Assembly: GCF_965249985.1 (NCBI RefSeq)
Contig: NZ_OZ252280.1
DNA: 64,000 bases
Strand: one strand, 5' to 3'
DNA from: Algiphilus sp022763315
GTDB lineage: Bacteria > Pseudomonadota > Gammaproteobacteria > Nevskiales > Nevskiaceae
This document shows, one piece after another, positions 51,180 through 59,893 of the stretch (its first letter is position 1; each line of letters starts with the position of its first letter). The translations under genes were made by a program, and so were the position numbers. The notes below the pieces were generated by a model. It made no database searches and was not told the DNA's origin. It saw only the letters and a program-made list of their open reading frames with translations.

Positions 51180-53194
51180 TGCGCGCTCCCGGCCTCGCCC
51201 AGCAGATCACAAACTGCCGGCGGCAGCGGCAGGGTACGGCAGAGATCGCCCAATGGCGTCACTGGATCGAGCAGCGCGCAGAAGGATTCCGGGCCACCCG
51301 CCGCGCGGCACTGGTCGGCGAGCCCCTGCTGCAGAAAGTCGAGCTGCATGGCCAGCCCATTGACGATGCAGTCGGCACCTGCCGGGTCATCGAAACAGGC
51401 GGTGAGCGATGGCGGCAAGGCATTCGGATCGCCCGCTGCCACATCAAACAGGGGCGCGTAAGCCTGCAGCCGCAGCAACGGCGCGGTCAGCGGCCCCAGC
51501 GAGACGAATTCCTCATAGTTGGTGAAAGGCAGCGCCAGACCGGTGCCGCCGCCGGTATCGACATAGTTGAACTCGTCCGCGGGAATGATGTAGCCAAAGC
51601 TGTTGTGGGTCAGGCCGAGCAGCATCATCGGACTGCCATCGCCCAGCGCGCGAATGGACTGGCCATAGGTATTGGTGGCCTCACCCGGGATCGTGACGAT
51701 GTCCAGCGCCGCTTCGCCACTGCCCAGACGAATGCGCGACACCGCCGTCTGCGCCACCGGCGCAAGCTGCGGCAGGGCATCGAAGAGCGTGCTGACGAAG
51801 GGAATCTGATCGAGCGGCAGACCGGTGAAGTTGTAGTAGCGGTTGAAGGCGCCTGCCGCCGCCGCGGTGATGAACAGGGGATTGGTCACCGGCAACGTCG
51901 CCTGGACGTGGCGGACCTGCAGCCCCTCGGCCAACGGCTGGCCCCCACCGAAACGCAGTGCATGCTCCGCCATGGCGTGGCCGCGAGCGCGCACCCTTTC
52001 GTAGGGTGTGGCGTCGTCCGGGGCATCCCCACCGCGCGCTGAGGCATCGGCGATCGGCCCGTTGTAGAAGGCCGCCACCCCGCCGTCGGCCTCGAGCCGG
52101 TCGACCGCACCCAGGATGTAGTCCGGGTGCGGGGTGCGGGGGTCCTCGTTGATGCTGGTGGGATGCGCGTTGAACTGCAGCAGACGTCCCACCGGGCGCC
52201 CCGAGGCGCGGTCACGTGCTTCGAGAAGCGTCATGAGCGGGTCGGCGGTGTCGCTGGGATCGACCCGCGGACGGCGGTAGCTGTTGAAGGCAGCAGCGTC
52301 GCCCTGGCGCACGGTCAGCACCACTTCGCGCTGGGCCGCCAGCGCGTCTTCGACCACAGCGACGGCCTCGGGATAGAGCACCGATTCCAGCCAGTCCTGC
52401 GGAACCCCGCCCCACAGCCCCTGTAGATCGGCGCCAGCGTGGCTGTGCGTTGATCCGATCAAGAGGTTCGCCTCGGGCAATCCAGTGGCACGCGCAATCC
52501 GCCGCCGCATCTCCGCTGTGATGATATTGCCGGCGCCGACCGCATCGATCGACAGAAACACCACCGTTTTCCCGGCCTCGCTGAGCAGAAAGCTGCGAAG
52601 CCACGTGTACTCATCGTCACCGACCCGGTTGCGGTGGAAGCGCTGCTCCGCGGGAATCGTCAACAAGTCCCCGAGCTGGTCCAGGGGCGCCGGAAAATTC
52701 TGTGTTGGGTCGATGCCGAAGCCGCCAAGGTTGAAGCGCTGCGTCTTGGGCGCGATGAGCAAGCGCTCCTCGCGCACCCCTTCGACATGGCTGGCGGTGG
52801 GCGTAATGCGGCGTTTGGACGCGGCGGCGCAGCGTGCACCCTCGGCGCAGGCTGGGTCCGATCGCGGCTGGACCAGGATGCCGGTCTGATCGCCATCGGC
52901 GCGGTACCGGAATTCGGTCGCGACTGAGACCTCTGGTGCGATGAGGATGTCACCCGCCAGCGGCGTTTGTGGCCCCCGCTGCTGACGCCAGGCGCGTGCG
53001 CCGGCGCCTGCCTCACCGAGACCAACGCGGGTCCCCGAAGACACCACAATGTGCCCGCCTTCCACGACACGCTGTTCGGCACCGCTTCCTGGAGCCGTGT
53101 CCGGTGATTCCGCCGGGCCACTGCCCCCGCAGGCCGAGAGCAGGGCCACTGCGGCCGCGCACGCCAGTCGTCGCACTCGCTGGAGTGTCCGCAT
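51176..53194 (-). CDS. neutral ceramidase-like lipoprotein B
   Basis: This 672-residue protein has a signal with lipobox LLSAC and a ceramidase-type catalytic domain: LLIGSTHSHAGADLQGLWGG (zinc-binding THSH), LQFNAHPTSINEDPR (second histidine region) and VTIPGEATNTYG. It is diverged from its downstream neighbour and lacks the neighbour's long C-terminal domain. GAGGGGACTCT precedes its ATG. Coupled expression of two different ceramidase-like lipoproteins suggests a surface amide-lipid degrading unit. Confidence 0.83.
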   Translation of the reverse strand: MRTLQRVRRLACAAAVALLSACGGSGPAESPDTAPGSGAEQRVVEGGHIVVSSGTRVGLGEAGAGARAWRQQRGPQTPLAGDILIAPEVSVATEFRYRADGDQTGILVQPRSDPACAEGARCAAASKRRITPTASHVEGVREERLLIAPKTQRFNLGGFGIDPTQNFPAPLDQLGDLLTIPAEQRFHRNRVGDDEYTWLRSFLLSEAGKTVVFLSIDAVGAGNIITAEMRRRIARATGLPEANLLIGSTHSHAGADLQGLWGGVPQDWLESVLYPEAVAVVEDALAAQREVVLTVRQGDAAAFNSYRRPRVDPSDTADPLMTLLEARDRASGRPVGRLLQFNAHPTSINEDPRTPHPDYILGAVDRLEADGGVAAFYNGPIADASARGGDAPDDATPYERVRARGHAMAEHALRFGGGQPLAEGLQVRHVQATLPVTNPLFITAAAAGAFNRYYNFTGLPLDQIPFVSTLFDALPQLAPVAQTAVSRIRLGSGEAALDIVTIPGEATNTYGQSIRALGDGSPMMLLGLTHNSFGYIIPADEFNYVDTGGGTGLALPFTNYEEFVSLGPLTAPLLRLQAYAPLFDVAAGDPNALPPSLTACFDDPAGADCIVNGLAMQLDFLQQGLADQCRAAGGPESFCALLDPVTPLGDLCRTLPLPPAVCDLLGEAGSAQ

Positions 53195-53459
53195 AGAGTC
53201 CCCTCACGGGCGCCTTGGTGGACGCCTCCTGTAAAGATGGTGAGCGTGTCCGCAATCGGCGGAGGGCGCTATCGTAGAAATTGCGGAGACGGTGCCCGCG
53301 CCCCGCCATGGCGCAGCACCGAGCGCCGGGCGGGGTCCGTCGCGCGGCAGTGTTGTCGAGGGACGGCCTGTGGGCACCGTGGTCACGTCATCCGCATGGG
53401 TCACAATGCGGTGCATTGCAGCGCCGAGTCGCTGATGCACCACATCCTGGGAGCCTGCC

Positions 53460-54335
53460 GTGGACAACCGTCTTGCTTTTGTCGTCAGTCTGATCGTCAC
53501 CGTGCTCGCACTGGGCCTCGCCTGGTTGCTGGACAGTGGCACGCAGTACGTGGCCGGGCTGCCGCTGCTGGTGGCGCTGGCGCTGTTCGGATTCGCCGTC
53601 CAATGGGCCGTGTACGTGCCCTCTTTCCTCGGCCAGACCGAGCACTACTACGACCTTGCCGGAGCGCTGACCTATGCCAGCGTCATCGCCCTGGCCGCAG
53701 GCCTGAGCGCCACGGATGCGCGCGGCGGGGTGATCACCGCGCTCGTGTTGATCTGGTGCGGGCGCTTGGGCAGCTTCCTTTTCCTGCGGGTGAAGCGCAG
53801 CGGCAAGGACGGTCGCTTTGACGATATCAAGCCGCACTGGGGCCGCTTTCTAATGGCCTGGACCTTCCAGGGGCTGTGGGTCTTCATGACCCTGCTCGCG
53901 GCCCTGGTCGCGATCACCAGCGCCTCTGCCCAGGCGTGGGACACCTGGGCCACTGGCGGACTGCTGATCTGGATGGTGGGCTTCGCCATCGAGGCCATCG
54001 CGGACCGGCAAAAGCGTCGCTTCAAGGCCGATCCCGCCAATGAAGGGCGCTTCATCCGTCACGGCCTGTGGGCATGGTCTCGCCACCCGAACTACTTCGG
54101 CGAGATCGTGCTGTGGACGGGCATCGCGGTCATGGCCACGCCGCTGATGCAGGGTTGGCAATGGCTGGGCTGGGCGTCGCCGGTCTTCGTCTTCTGGCTG
54201 CTCACCCAGGTCAGCGGCGTCCCGATGCTGGAAAAGCGCGCCGACGAGAAATGGGGTGGTCAGGCCGACTATGAGGCCTACAAGGCCGCCACCCCGGTGC
54301 TGATTCCGCGTCCGCCCCGGACGAGCGCATCATGA
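53460..54335 (+). CDS. DUF1295 / steroid-5-alpha-reductase-like membrane protein
   Basis: This 291-residue protein has six to seven membrane helices and the C-terminal HPNYFGEIVLWTGIAV and KAATPVLIPRPP segments of DUF1295, which is homologous to the C-terminal part of steroid 5-alpha-reductases and isoprenylcysteine methyltransferase-like proteins. Reductase activity on a hydrophobic substrate is possible. The start is a GTG with a GGAG site. Its stop overlaps the next ATG by four bases. Confidence 0.85.
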   Translation: MDNRLAFVVSLIVTVLALGLAWLLDSGTQYVAGLPLLVALALFGFAVQWAVYVPSFLGQTEHYYDLAGALTYASVIALAAGLSATDARGGVITALVLIWCGRLGSFLFLRVKRSGKDGRFDDIKPHWGRFLMAWTFQGLWVFMTLLAALVAITSASAQAWDTWATGGLLIWMVGFAIEAIADRQKRRFKADPANEGRFIRHGLWAWSRHPNYFGEIVLWTGIAVMATPLMQGWQWLGWASPVFVFWLLTQVSGVPMLEKRADEKWGGQADYEAYKAATPVLIPRPPRTSAS

Positions 54336-54841
54336 TCGACTCCATCCTCGCCTGGGCAGGCGAGCACCACGAACAGGCGGTCTGGCTGGTGCCCCTGTTG
54401 GCCTTCATGGAGACCTGCGTCGGCGTCGGTCTATTCGTGCCGAGCCTGATGCTGGTTATCGTCACCTCGGTGTTCTACGCCAATGACTGGGCCAACCTCT
54501 GGGTGATGGCGACGATGGCCATGATCGGCTCCTCGCTGGGCGACCATGTCGGGTACTACGCGGGTCGCGCCATCGGCCATCGCGTGCATGGCTGGCGCAT
54601 CATTCAGCGCAACGCCGAGCGATGGGAGCGCACCGAGACCATGGTCCGGCGCTACGGCGTGTGGGCGATCTTCATCGGGCGCTTCATTCCGGCCATCCGC
54701 AGCCTGGTACCCGCGATGATGGGCGTCACCGAATTCGAGCGCGCGCGCTACACGCTGTTCGACGTCGCCGCATGCAGCTTGTGGGCGCTGGGTCTGGTCG
54801 CCATCGTCAAGGGGGCGCACACGCTGTTCCTGCCGTCGTAG
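54332..54841 (+). CDS. DedA-family membrane protein
   Basis: This 169-residue protein has the DedA/SNARE-associated signature FIGRFIPAIRSLVPAMMG and an early SSLGDHVGYYAGR segment, with about four membrane helices. DedA proteins are linked to lipid flipping and membrane homeostasis. It is translationally coupled to the DUF1295 gene and shorter than the typical 200 residues. Confidence 0.87.
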   Translation: MIDSILAWAGEHHEQAVWLVPLLAFMETCVGVGLFVPSLMLVIVTSVFYANDWANLWVMATMAMIGSSLGDHVGYYAGRAIGHRVHGWRIIQRNAERWERTETMVRRYGVWAIFIGRFIPAIRSLVPAMMGVTEFERARYTLFDVAACSLWALGLVAIVKGAHTLFLPS

Positions 54842-54873
54842 GCGGGCCGTCGCGCGCTGCGCGACAATATGGC

Positions 54874-55413
54874 ATGGCTTCTCCTTCACCGTCTTCCGCA
54901 CCGGAGCGCGACCACAAGCAGCCGCGATGGCGCCGCTGGCTGATCGAAATCCTCATCGTGGTGCTGACCATCGTCGGCGTACGGCTTTGGATGCAGCGCG
55001 GCATGGTCGACGGTGCCGCACCGGAGATCGCCGCCAGCACCATCGATGGCACACCCGTCTTGCTGTCGCAGTACGCCGACGGGCCGGTGCTGGTGCACTT
55101 CTGGGCGACCTGGTGCCCGGTGTGCGGGCTCACGCAACCGGGTATCGATCGCCTTGCGGAAGATCGTCCCGTGCTGACCGTCGCGCTGCGTTCCGGCACC
55201 GTCGAGCAGGTGCAAAGGCACCTGCAGCGCGAGGACTTGCAGCATCCCGTCATCCTCGACCCGGACGGCGCCATCGCCGCCCGCTTCGGAGTCCAGGGCG
55301 TGCCGGCTTCTTTCATCATTGACCATCGTGGGCGCATTCGCTTCCGCAACACCGGACTCACACCCGCCTGGGAACTGCGCCTTCGCATGGCGTGGATGGA
55401 CTGGCGCGGCTAG
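54874..55413 (+). CDS. periplasmic thioredoxin-like protein (ScsD/TlpA type)
   Basis: This 179-residue protein has one N-terminal membrane anchor (LIEILIVVLTIVGVRLW) and a thioredoxin fold with WATWCPVCGLTQP, a CxxC redox pair, and the cis-proline region GVPASFII. It should face the periplasm and reduce or oxidise disulfides. It follows DedA by 32 bases and its stop overlaps the convergent PAP2 gene. Confidence 0.88.
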   Translation: MASPSPSSAPERDHKQPRWRRWLIEILIVVLTIVGVRLWMQRGMVDGAAPEIAASTIDGTPVLLSQYADGPVLVHFWATWCPVCGLTQPGIDRLAEDRPVLTVALRSGTVEQVQRHLQREDLQHPVILDPDGAIAARFGVQGVPASFIIDHRGRIRFRNTGLTPAWELRLRMAWMDWRG

Positions 55414-56255
55414 CGCCGCTCGCGGGCCAGCCACTCCGATACCGCGACACCCGCCAGCACCCAGAAGGCGCCGTTGACCATTCCGGCGGCGACATCGCTG
55501 ACGTAGTGCACACCGATGACGATACGGCTCAGCGCCACCAGGCCCATCAGCAAGGCAGCCGCGAACATCACCTCAAAACGCAGGCGCGGATTTTGGGCGA
55601 TGCGCGCCAGCACGTAGGCGATGAAGCCATAGACCGCCACAGCACCGGTGGTGTGGCCACTCGGAAAGGATGGCGTGATGGCTTCATAGGCGGTACTCAA
55701 CGCGGGCCGCGGCCGGTCGATGATGTACTTGCCAAGCAGCGTCGCCAACTGCGAGCCCCCGACCGTGAGCAGCAACCCGAACAGCATGGCCGAGCGCTGC
55801 GTAGCCAGCAAAGCGGCCGCCGTCACCAGCCCGCACGCAATCAGCGTCTGGGGATCGCCGAAGGCGGTCAGCCAGGCGAAGAGTGCAACGAAGCGCGCTT
55901 CGCGCATGCGGTCCAAGCCCTGATGCAGCCGCTCGTCGAGTTGCTGCAGGTCACGGTCTTCGAGCAGTTCCTCGACCAGCTGCCCACCCAACCCAAGCAG
56001 GTGCACTGCCAGCACCACCAGGGCGGTCAGCGGCAACCCCAGGGCATGCCGGCGATCAAAGCGCGCCTGCAGCCACCGGCCCAGGCGCGGCCAGCGTCGC
56101 GCGATGGCGGTTCCCAAGCGGTGCAGGCCCAGGCCATGCATCGCGCGTCGCAGCACAGCTGCGATGGCCTGTCGCCTACGCCAGCACCACTCCGCCACAC
56201 CGCGGGCCATGACCACGGCGGTCACGAGCCCGAAAAGCAAGATCCAGAACGCCAT
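55410..56255 (-). CDS. PAP2-family membrane phosphatase
   Basis: This 281-residue integral membrane protein carries the three phosphatase motifs in order: KYIIDRPRP, FPSGHTTG and SRIVIGVHYVSD. It probably dephosphorylates a lipid phosphate such as undecaprenyl diphosphate or phosphatidate; the exact substrate cannot be told. The long hydrophilic N-terminus (about residues 20-80) is unusual. Confidence 0.88.
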   Translation of the reverse strand: MAFWILLFGLVTAVVMARGVAEWCWRRRQAIAAVLRRAMHGLGLHRLGTAIARRWPRLGRWLQARFDRRHALGLPLTALVVLAVHLLGLGGQLVEELLEDRDLQQLDERLHQGLDRMREARFVALFAWLTAFGDPQTLIACGLVTAAALLATQRSAMLFGLLLTVGGSQLATLLGKYIIDRPRPALSTAYEAITPSFPSGHTTGAVAVYGFIAYVLARIAQNPRLRFEVMFAAALLMGLVALSRIVIGVHYVSDVAAGMVNGAFWVLAGVAVSEWLARERR

Positions 56256-56491
56256 GGCTATGCAGTGTAGTGGTTGGACAACAGAACCTTCTGCGCCTGC
56301 CTTTGCCGCGATCCGCTGGTGGTGCGCACCGCTTGCAGTACGCGCTGGGTGGCGTGCAGGACACGGGTAGAGGGCCGCGCCGGCTGGCGGCGCATCCTGC
56401 GTTTTTACGACTTCCGGCGCCGTCCGGGTGGCACCAGAATTCAGTCTTGATCAGAGCAAGGCATTGCAGCCTGCCGAATTGGAGGAGTCTC

Positions 56492-58075
56492 ATGCACGTA
56501 TTCCGCAGACCTTTGGCGCTTGCCTGCGTCCTGTGCGCCATCTGGCCGTCCAGCGCCAGTACCGCCGAGGTCGACACGCCCCCCGAGCATCTGCTCGGCA
56601 TCATCCAGGCGACCATCGACAGCCTGACCCGTGGCGCGGTCGACAGCGAGGATGGCACTGCCCCTGAGACGGACGGCCCGATTACCGCACTGCCCCCGAT
56701 TCAGGACCTTCTTGCCGGGCGTATGGATGTCTGGCTGAACCCGCTGTACTGGTCCACCTGGGTGCAGGAGTCGCTGCTGCACGGCAACATCCAGATTCCC
56801 GCGCCTACCGATGTCGTGCGCCCGGAGATCTGGACGGCCAATGTCGACGTCGCCAACGATGCCGCCACCGTCACACCGATGCGCTTTGCATTGCAGGACA
56901 CCTCCGGCATCACCTACCAATGGCGGGAGCAGACCAAGACCGTGGCCGACTTCGTCGCCACCACCGAAACCGATACGGTGGTCTTCGTGCACAACGGTGC
57001 GCTGGTCGACGAGATCTACAACAACGGCTACCAGGAGTACACCCGCCAGCAGCCGTGGTCGGTGACCAAGACCTTCATCGCGGCGGTGGTCGGTATTGCC
57101 GACGGCGAAGGCCGTATCCAATCACTGCAGGACCCGATCGAGCGCTACATCCCGGATCTTGCGGGTACGCCGTGGGAAGGCGTGTCCATCGAGGACATTC
57201 TGCAAATGGAGTCCGGCGTGCACTGGGATGAGGACACCCCCGTGCTGCCGCTGAACACCCAGGTGCAGCAATGGGTGCAGGTGCTGCTCGACTATTACAC
57301 CTACGGCGCCCTTGGCCAGACCCGGAACGAATTCATCAAGGCCCTGCCCGCCGCCTACGAGGCAGGCACCCAATTCCGCTACAACAGCGCCAATACGCAG
57401 GTTCTGGCCTGGATGCTGAGCAACCTCTACGGCAAGCCCTTCAACGAAATCATTTCGGAGAAACTCTGGATCCCCATGGGCGCCTATGGCGACGCGCGCA
57501 TGATCGCCGACCGCGAGGGCGCCACCATTGCCTCGCAGGGGCTGTACGCGCGCGCTCATGACTTCGCCCGCTTCGGCGAGTTGATGCGACGTGGCGGCGT
57601 CAACGCCCGCGGCGAACAAGTAGTGCCGGCGGCATGGATTGACCGAATGACCCGCATGACCAAAGTCTCGGAGGGCGGCTACGGCTATCAGACCTGGAAC
57701 AGCGCGGTCACACCCGGCGCCTACAAGGCCAGCGGCTTTCAAGGGCAGAAGATTACCGTCGTGCCGGAATACTGCCTGACCGCGGTACGTCTATCGCATT
57801 CCTTTGGCCTGCAATATCGTGACGGCGACATTGCCGACCCCGATGCCTATGGCGTGGGGACCAACTTCAGCGCGGACGAGTGGGTGGCCATGGTCAAGGC
57901 GGTGGCTGACAGCCTGGGCGACTGCGATGGCAGCGCACCGTCACGTTCGACCACGACGCTGGAAGCCGACGCTGGTGGTCCGGGCGGCTCCAGCGGCTCG
58001 GGCGCACTGGGCGCGTGGGCAGCGGCCTTGCTGGGACTCCTCGCCCTGGGTCGGCGACGCATGATGGGCCGTTGA
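56492..58075 (+). CDS. exported serine hydrolase (beta-lactamase fold) with GlyGly-CTERM-like tail
   Basis: This 527-residue protein has a signal peptide (WPSSASTA), a beta-lactamase/esterase-type catalytic domain with SVTK (SxxK nucleophile) and YNSA (YxN), and a C-terminus with a Gly/Ser-rich run, a hydrophobic helix and a basic end (GALGAWAAALLGLLALGRRR). That tail fits GlyGly-CTERM sorting signals processed by rhombosortase. No protease gene is visible nearby. The start follows a GGAGGAG site. Confidence 0.83.
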   Translation: MHVFRRPLALACVLCAIWPSSASTAEVDTPPEHLLGIIQATIDSLTRGAVDSEDGTAPETDGPITALPPIQDLLAGRMDVWLNPLYWSTWVQESLLHGNIQIPAPTDVVRPEIWTANVDVANDAATVTPMRFALQDTSGITYQWREQTKTVADFVATTETDTVVFVHNGALVDEIYNNGYQEYTRQQPWSVTKTFIAAVVGIADGEGRIQSLQDPIERYIPDLAGTPWEGVSIEDILQMESGVHWDEDTPVLPLNTQVQQWVQVLLDYYTYGALGQTRNEFIKALPAAYEAGTQFRYNSANTQVLAWMLSNLYGKPFNEIISEKLWIPMGAYGDARMIADREGATIASQGLYARAHDFARFGELMRRGGVNARGEQVVPAAWIDRMTRMTKVSEGGYGYQTWNSAVTPGAYKASGFQGQKITVVPEYCLTAVRLSHSFGLQYRDGDIADPDAYGVGTNFSADEWVAMVKAVADSLGDCDGSAPSRSTTTLEADAGGPGGSSGSGALGAWAAALLGLLALGRRRMMGR

Positions 58076-58177
58076 CGCAGGGCCGGACCCTACTCATGGG
58101 CAGGAGACGCGGACCCGGTTGCCCTGGCGCGCTGTTGGCTCCAAGGTAGGGGGTCCATCCATTGCATGGAGGTCCGA

Positions 58178-58342
58178 ATGAGCAACAAGGGCCCGAACAA
58201 GGACGACAAGACCAAGGATTCTGCGCACGAGCAGGAGATCATCGACGAGGCGCTGGACGAAACCTTCCCGGCCAGTGACCCGCCGGCGACCACCACGACC
58301 ACCGACGACCTCGACCGGGAAAAGGGCGAAGAGAAGAAATAG
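58178..58342 (+). CDS. small acidic protein with DETFPASDPP motif
   Basis: This 54-residue protein has no signal or membrane helix and is rich in Lys, Asp, Glu and Thr. Its core EIIDEALDETFPASDPPA recurs in small proteins of many proteobacteria, from memory, with unknown function. A GGAGG site lies seven bases before the ATG and a strong terminator follows its stop, so it is a real transcription unit despite its size. It may be a stress-linked or regulatory peptide; that is guesswork. Confidence 0.72.
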   Translation: MSNKGPNKDDKTKDSAHEQEIIDEALDETFPASDPPATTTTTDDLDREKGEEKK

Positions 58343-58359
58343 ACGCCCCCGTCCCATCC

Positions 58360-58393
58360 AGGGGCGCTGCGCGATGGCAGCGCCCCTTTTTTT
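58360..58393 (+). terminator. rho-independent terminator after the small acidic gene
   Basis: AGGGGCGCTG pairs perfectly with CAGCGCCCCT around an eight-base loop, followed by seven T (58387-58393). It ends transcription of the 54-residue gene and lies just before the convergent alcohol dehydrogenase stop. Confidence 0.92.
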
Positions 58394-58412
58394 GTGGGCG
58401 CCTCGGGCCTGC

Positions 58413-59429
58413 TCAGGTCATCGTCAGCACCACGCGGAAGCGCGCCTCGTTCGCCATCATGCGCGCATAGGCCTGCGCCGCCTGCTCCAGCGGATAGGTT
58501 TCGACCTGGGCGCGGATGGCCTTCAGGCCCGAAAAGCGCATGGTGTCCTCGGAATCCACTGGCGCGCCGCTGGGGTGCCCCGAGATGCTGCGGCGGCCCG
58601 GCAGCAATTGCAGCGGGGATACCTCGATGGGCTTGGGATCGGCACCCACCACAATGAGCTTGCCGTTGACGCCGAGCCCCTCAATGATGGCGCTCATCAG
58701 CTTGGCGCTGGGTGCGGTGGCGAGAATCACGCGCGCACCGCCGATGGCCTGCAGGGCGGCGCAGGGGTCCTGGGCCTCGGTATCGATGTAGGTGGCCGCA
58801 CCCAGTTCCAGCGCCAGCGCCTTCTTGTCGGACCCGCGTGACAGCGCCACGGTGTGGAAACCCATACGCGCCGCGTACTGGATGGCCAGGTGACCGAGGC
58901 CGCCCACCCCCTGGATGGCGACCACGTCGCCGGCGCGCGCACCGCTGTTGCGCAGCGCGTTGTACGTGGTCACGCCGGCGCAGAGCAGTGGCGCTGCCTC
59001 GACCGCGGACAAGGCATCCGGAATGGCTGCCAACGCTTCCACCGGCGCGATCATGTAGTCGGCATAGCCGCCGTCGAAGGCAATGCCGGAAACGCGCTGA
59101 TAGGCGCAGGTCACAAAGTCACCCTGCTTGCAAGACGGGCAACTGCCGCAGTGCCAGCCGTGCCACCCCACGCCTACCCGGCGACCGATTTCCCAACGTT
59201 CCACCCCTTCACCAACGGCGTCGATGGTGCCGGCCACTTCGTGTCCCGGCACGCGCGGGTACTGGATGCCTGGGAAGGCGCCTTCCTTGGTGAACATGTC
59301 GGAGTGGCAGATACCGCAAGCCTCGACCCGCACGCGTACTTCGCCGCGTCCCGGCTCGGGAATCTCGCGTTCCACCAGTTCAAAATCGCCCCCGGCTTCG
59401 GGGACCTGCATCGCTCGCATGGTTGCCAT
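58413..59429 (-). CDS. zinc-dependent alcohol dehydrogenase
   Basis: This 338-residue medium-chain dehydrogenase has the catalytic-zinc CGICHSD and GHEVAG segments, the structural-zinc cysteine cluster CGSCPSCKQGDFVTC, and the cofactor motif GVGGLGHLAIQYA. SRGSDKKA after the motif suggests NADP(H) preference, though this is uncertain. It probably oxidises primary alcohols such as those from alkane hydroxylation. Confidence 0.92.
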   Translation of the reverse strand: MATMRAMQVPEAGGDFELVEREIPEPGRGEVRVRVEACGICHSDMFTKEGAFPGIQYPRVPGHEVAGTIDAVGEGVERWEIGRRVGVGWHGWHCGSCPSCKQGDFVTCAYQRVSGIAFDGGYADYMIAPVEALAAIPDALSAVEAAPLLCAGVTTYNALRNSGARAGDVVAIQGVGGLGHLAIQYAARMGFHTVALSRGSDKKALALELGAATYIDTEAQDPCAALQAIGGARVILATAPSAKLMSAIIEGLGVNGKLIVVGADPKPIEVSPLQLLPGRRSISGHPSGAPVDSEDTMRFSGLKAIRAQVETYPLEQAAQAYARMMANEARFRVVLTMT

Positions 59430-59530
59430 GGATGGCTCCTTTTTCGCGCTTGCTGGTCACGGCCTGCACCTCGCGGGAGCGATGACCGTGTTCGGATATG
59501 CTGCCTGCATTGTCACGTAGCGGAGCCGGT

Positions 59531-59893
59531 ATGCGCATCGAACGGGTAAGTGCTGTCACGCTGTTCGTCAGTGACATGCGCCGCTCCTGCGCCTTCTATC
59601 AGGCTCTGGGATTCGCGCTGAAGTTCGGTGGGCGGGACGCCATCTTCACCAGTTTCCATGCCGGCGAGGGCTTTCTGAATCTGGCCAAGACGAAGGCGCA
59701 CACCACCGGCTGGGGCCGCGCCATCTTTCATGTCGAGGACGTCGACGCCCTCTATGCGCACAGTCTGGAGCGCGGGCTGAAGCCGGACTTCGCGCCCAGT
59801 GATGCGCCATGGGGAGAACGCTACTTCCACATCAAGGATCCGGACGGACATGCCCTGTCCTTTGCCACACCGCTGCCGGGCGGGCCTTACTGA
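59531..59893 (+). CDS. VOC-family (glyoxalase-like) protein
   Basis: This 120-residue protein is a single VOC domain with VSDMRRSCAFYQALGF, GRAIFHVEDVDALYAH and ERYFHIKDPDGHALSF, typical of glyoxalase/dioxygenase-fold proteins. Putative metal ligands are the His and Glu residues in the two paired motifs. It is divergent from the alcohol dehydrogenase, and its 3' end overlaps the convergent epoxide hydrolase by seven bases. Confidence 0.88.
   Translation: MRIERVSAVTLFVSDMRRSCAFYQALGFALKFGGRDAIFTSFHAGEGFLNLAKTKAHTTGWGRAIFHVEDVDALYAHSLERGLKPDFAPSDAPWGERYFHIKDPDGHALSFATPLPGGPY

Noticed and set aside
49122..51461. Long rightward open frame opposite the ceramidase-like genes
   Set aside because: Low-complexity antisense shadow; the opposite strand carries paired-His motifs and lipobox starts.
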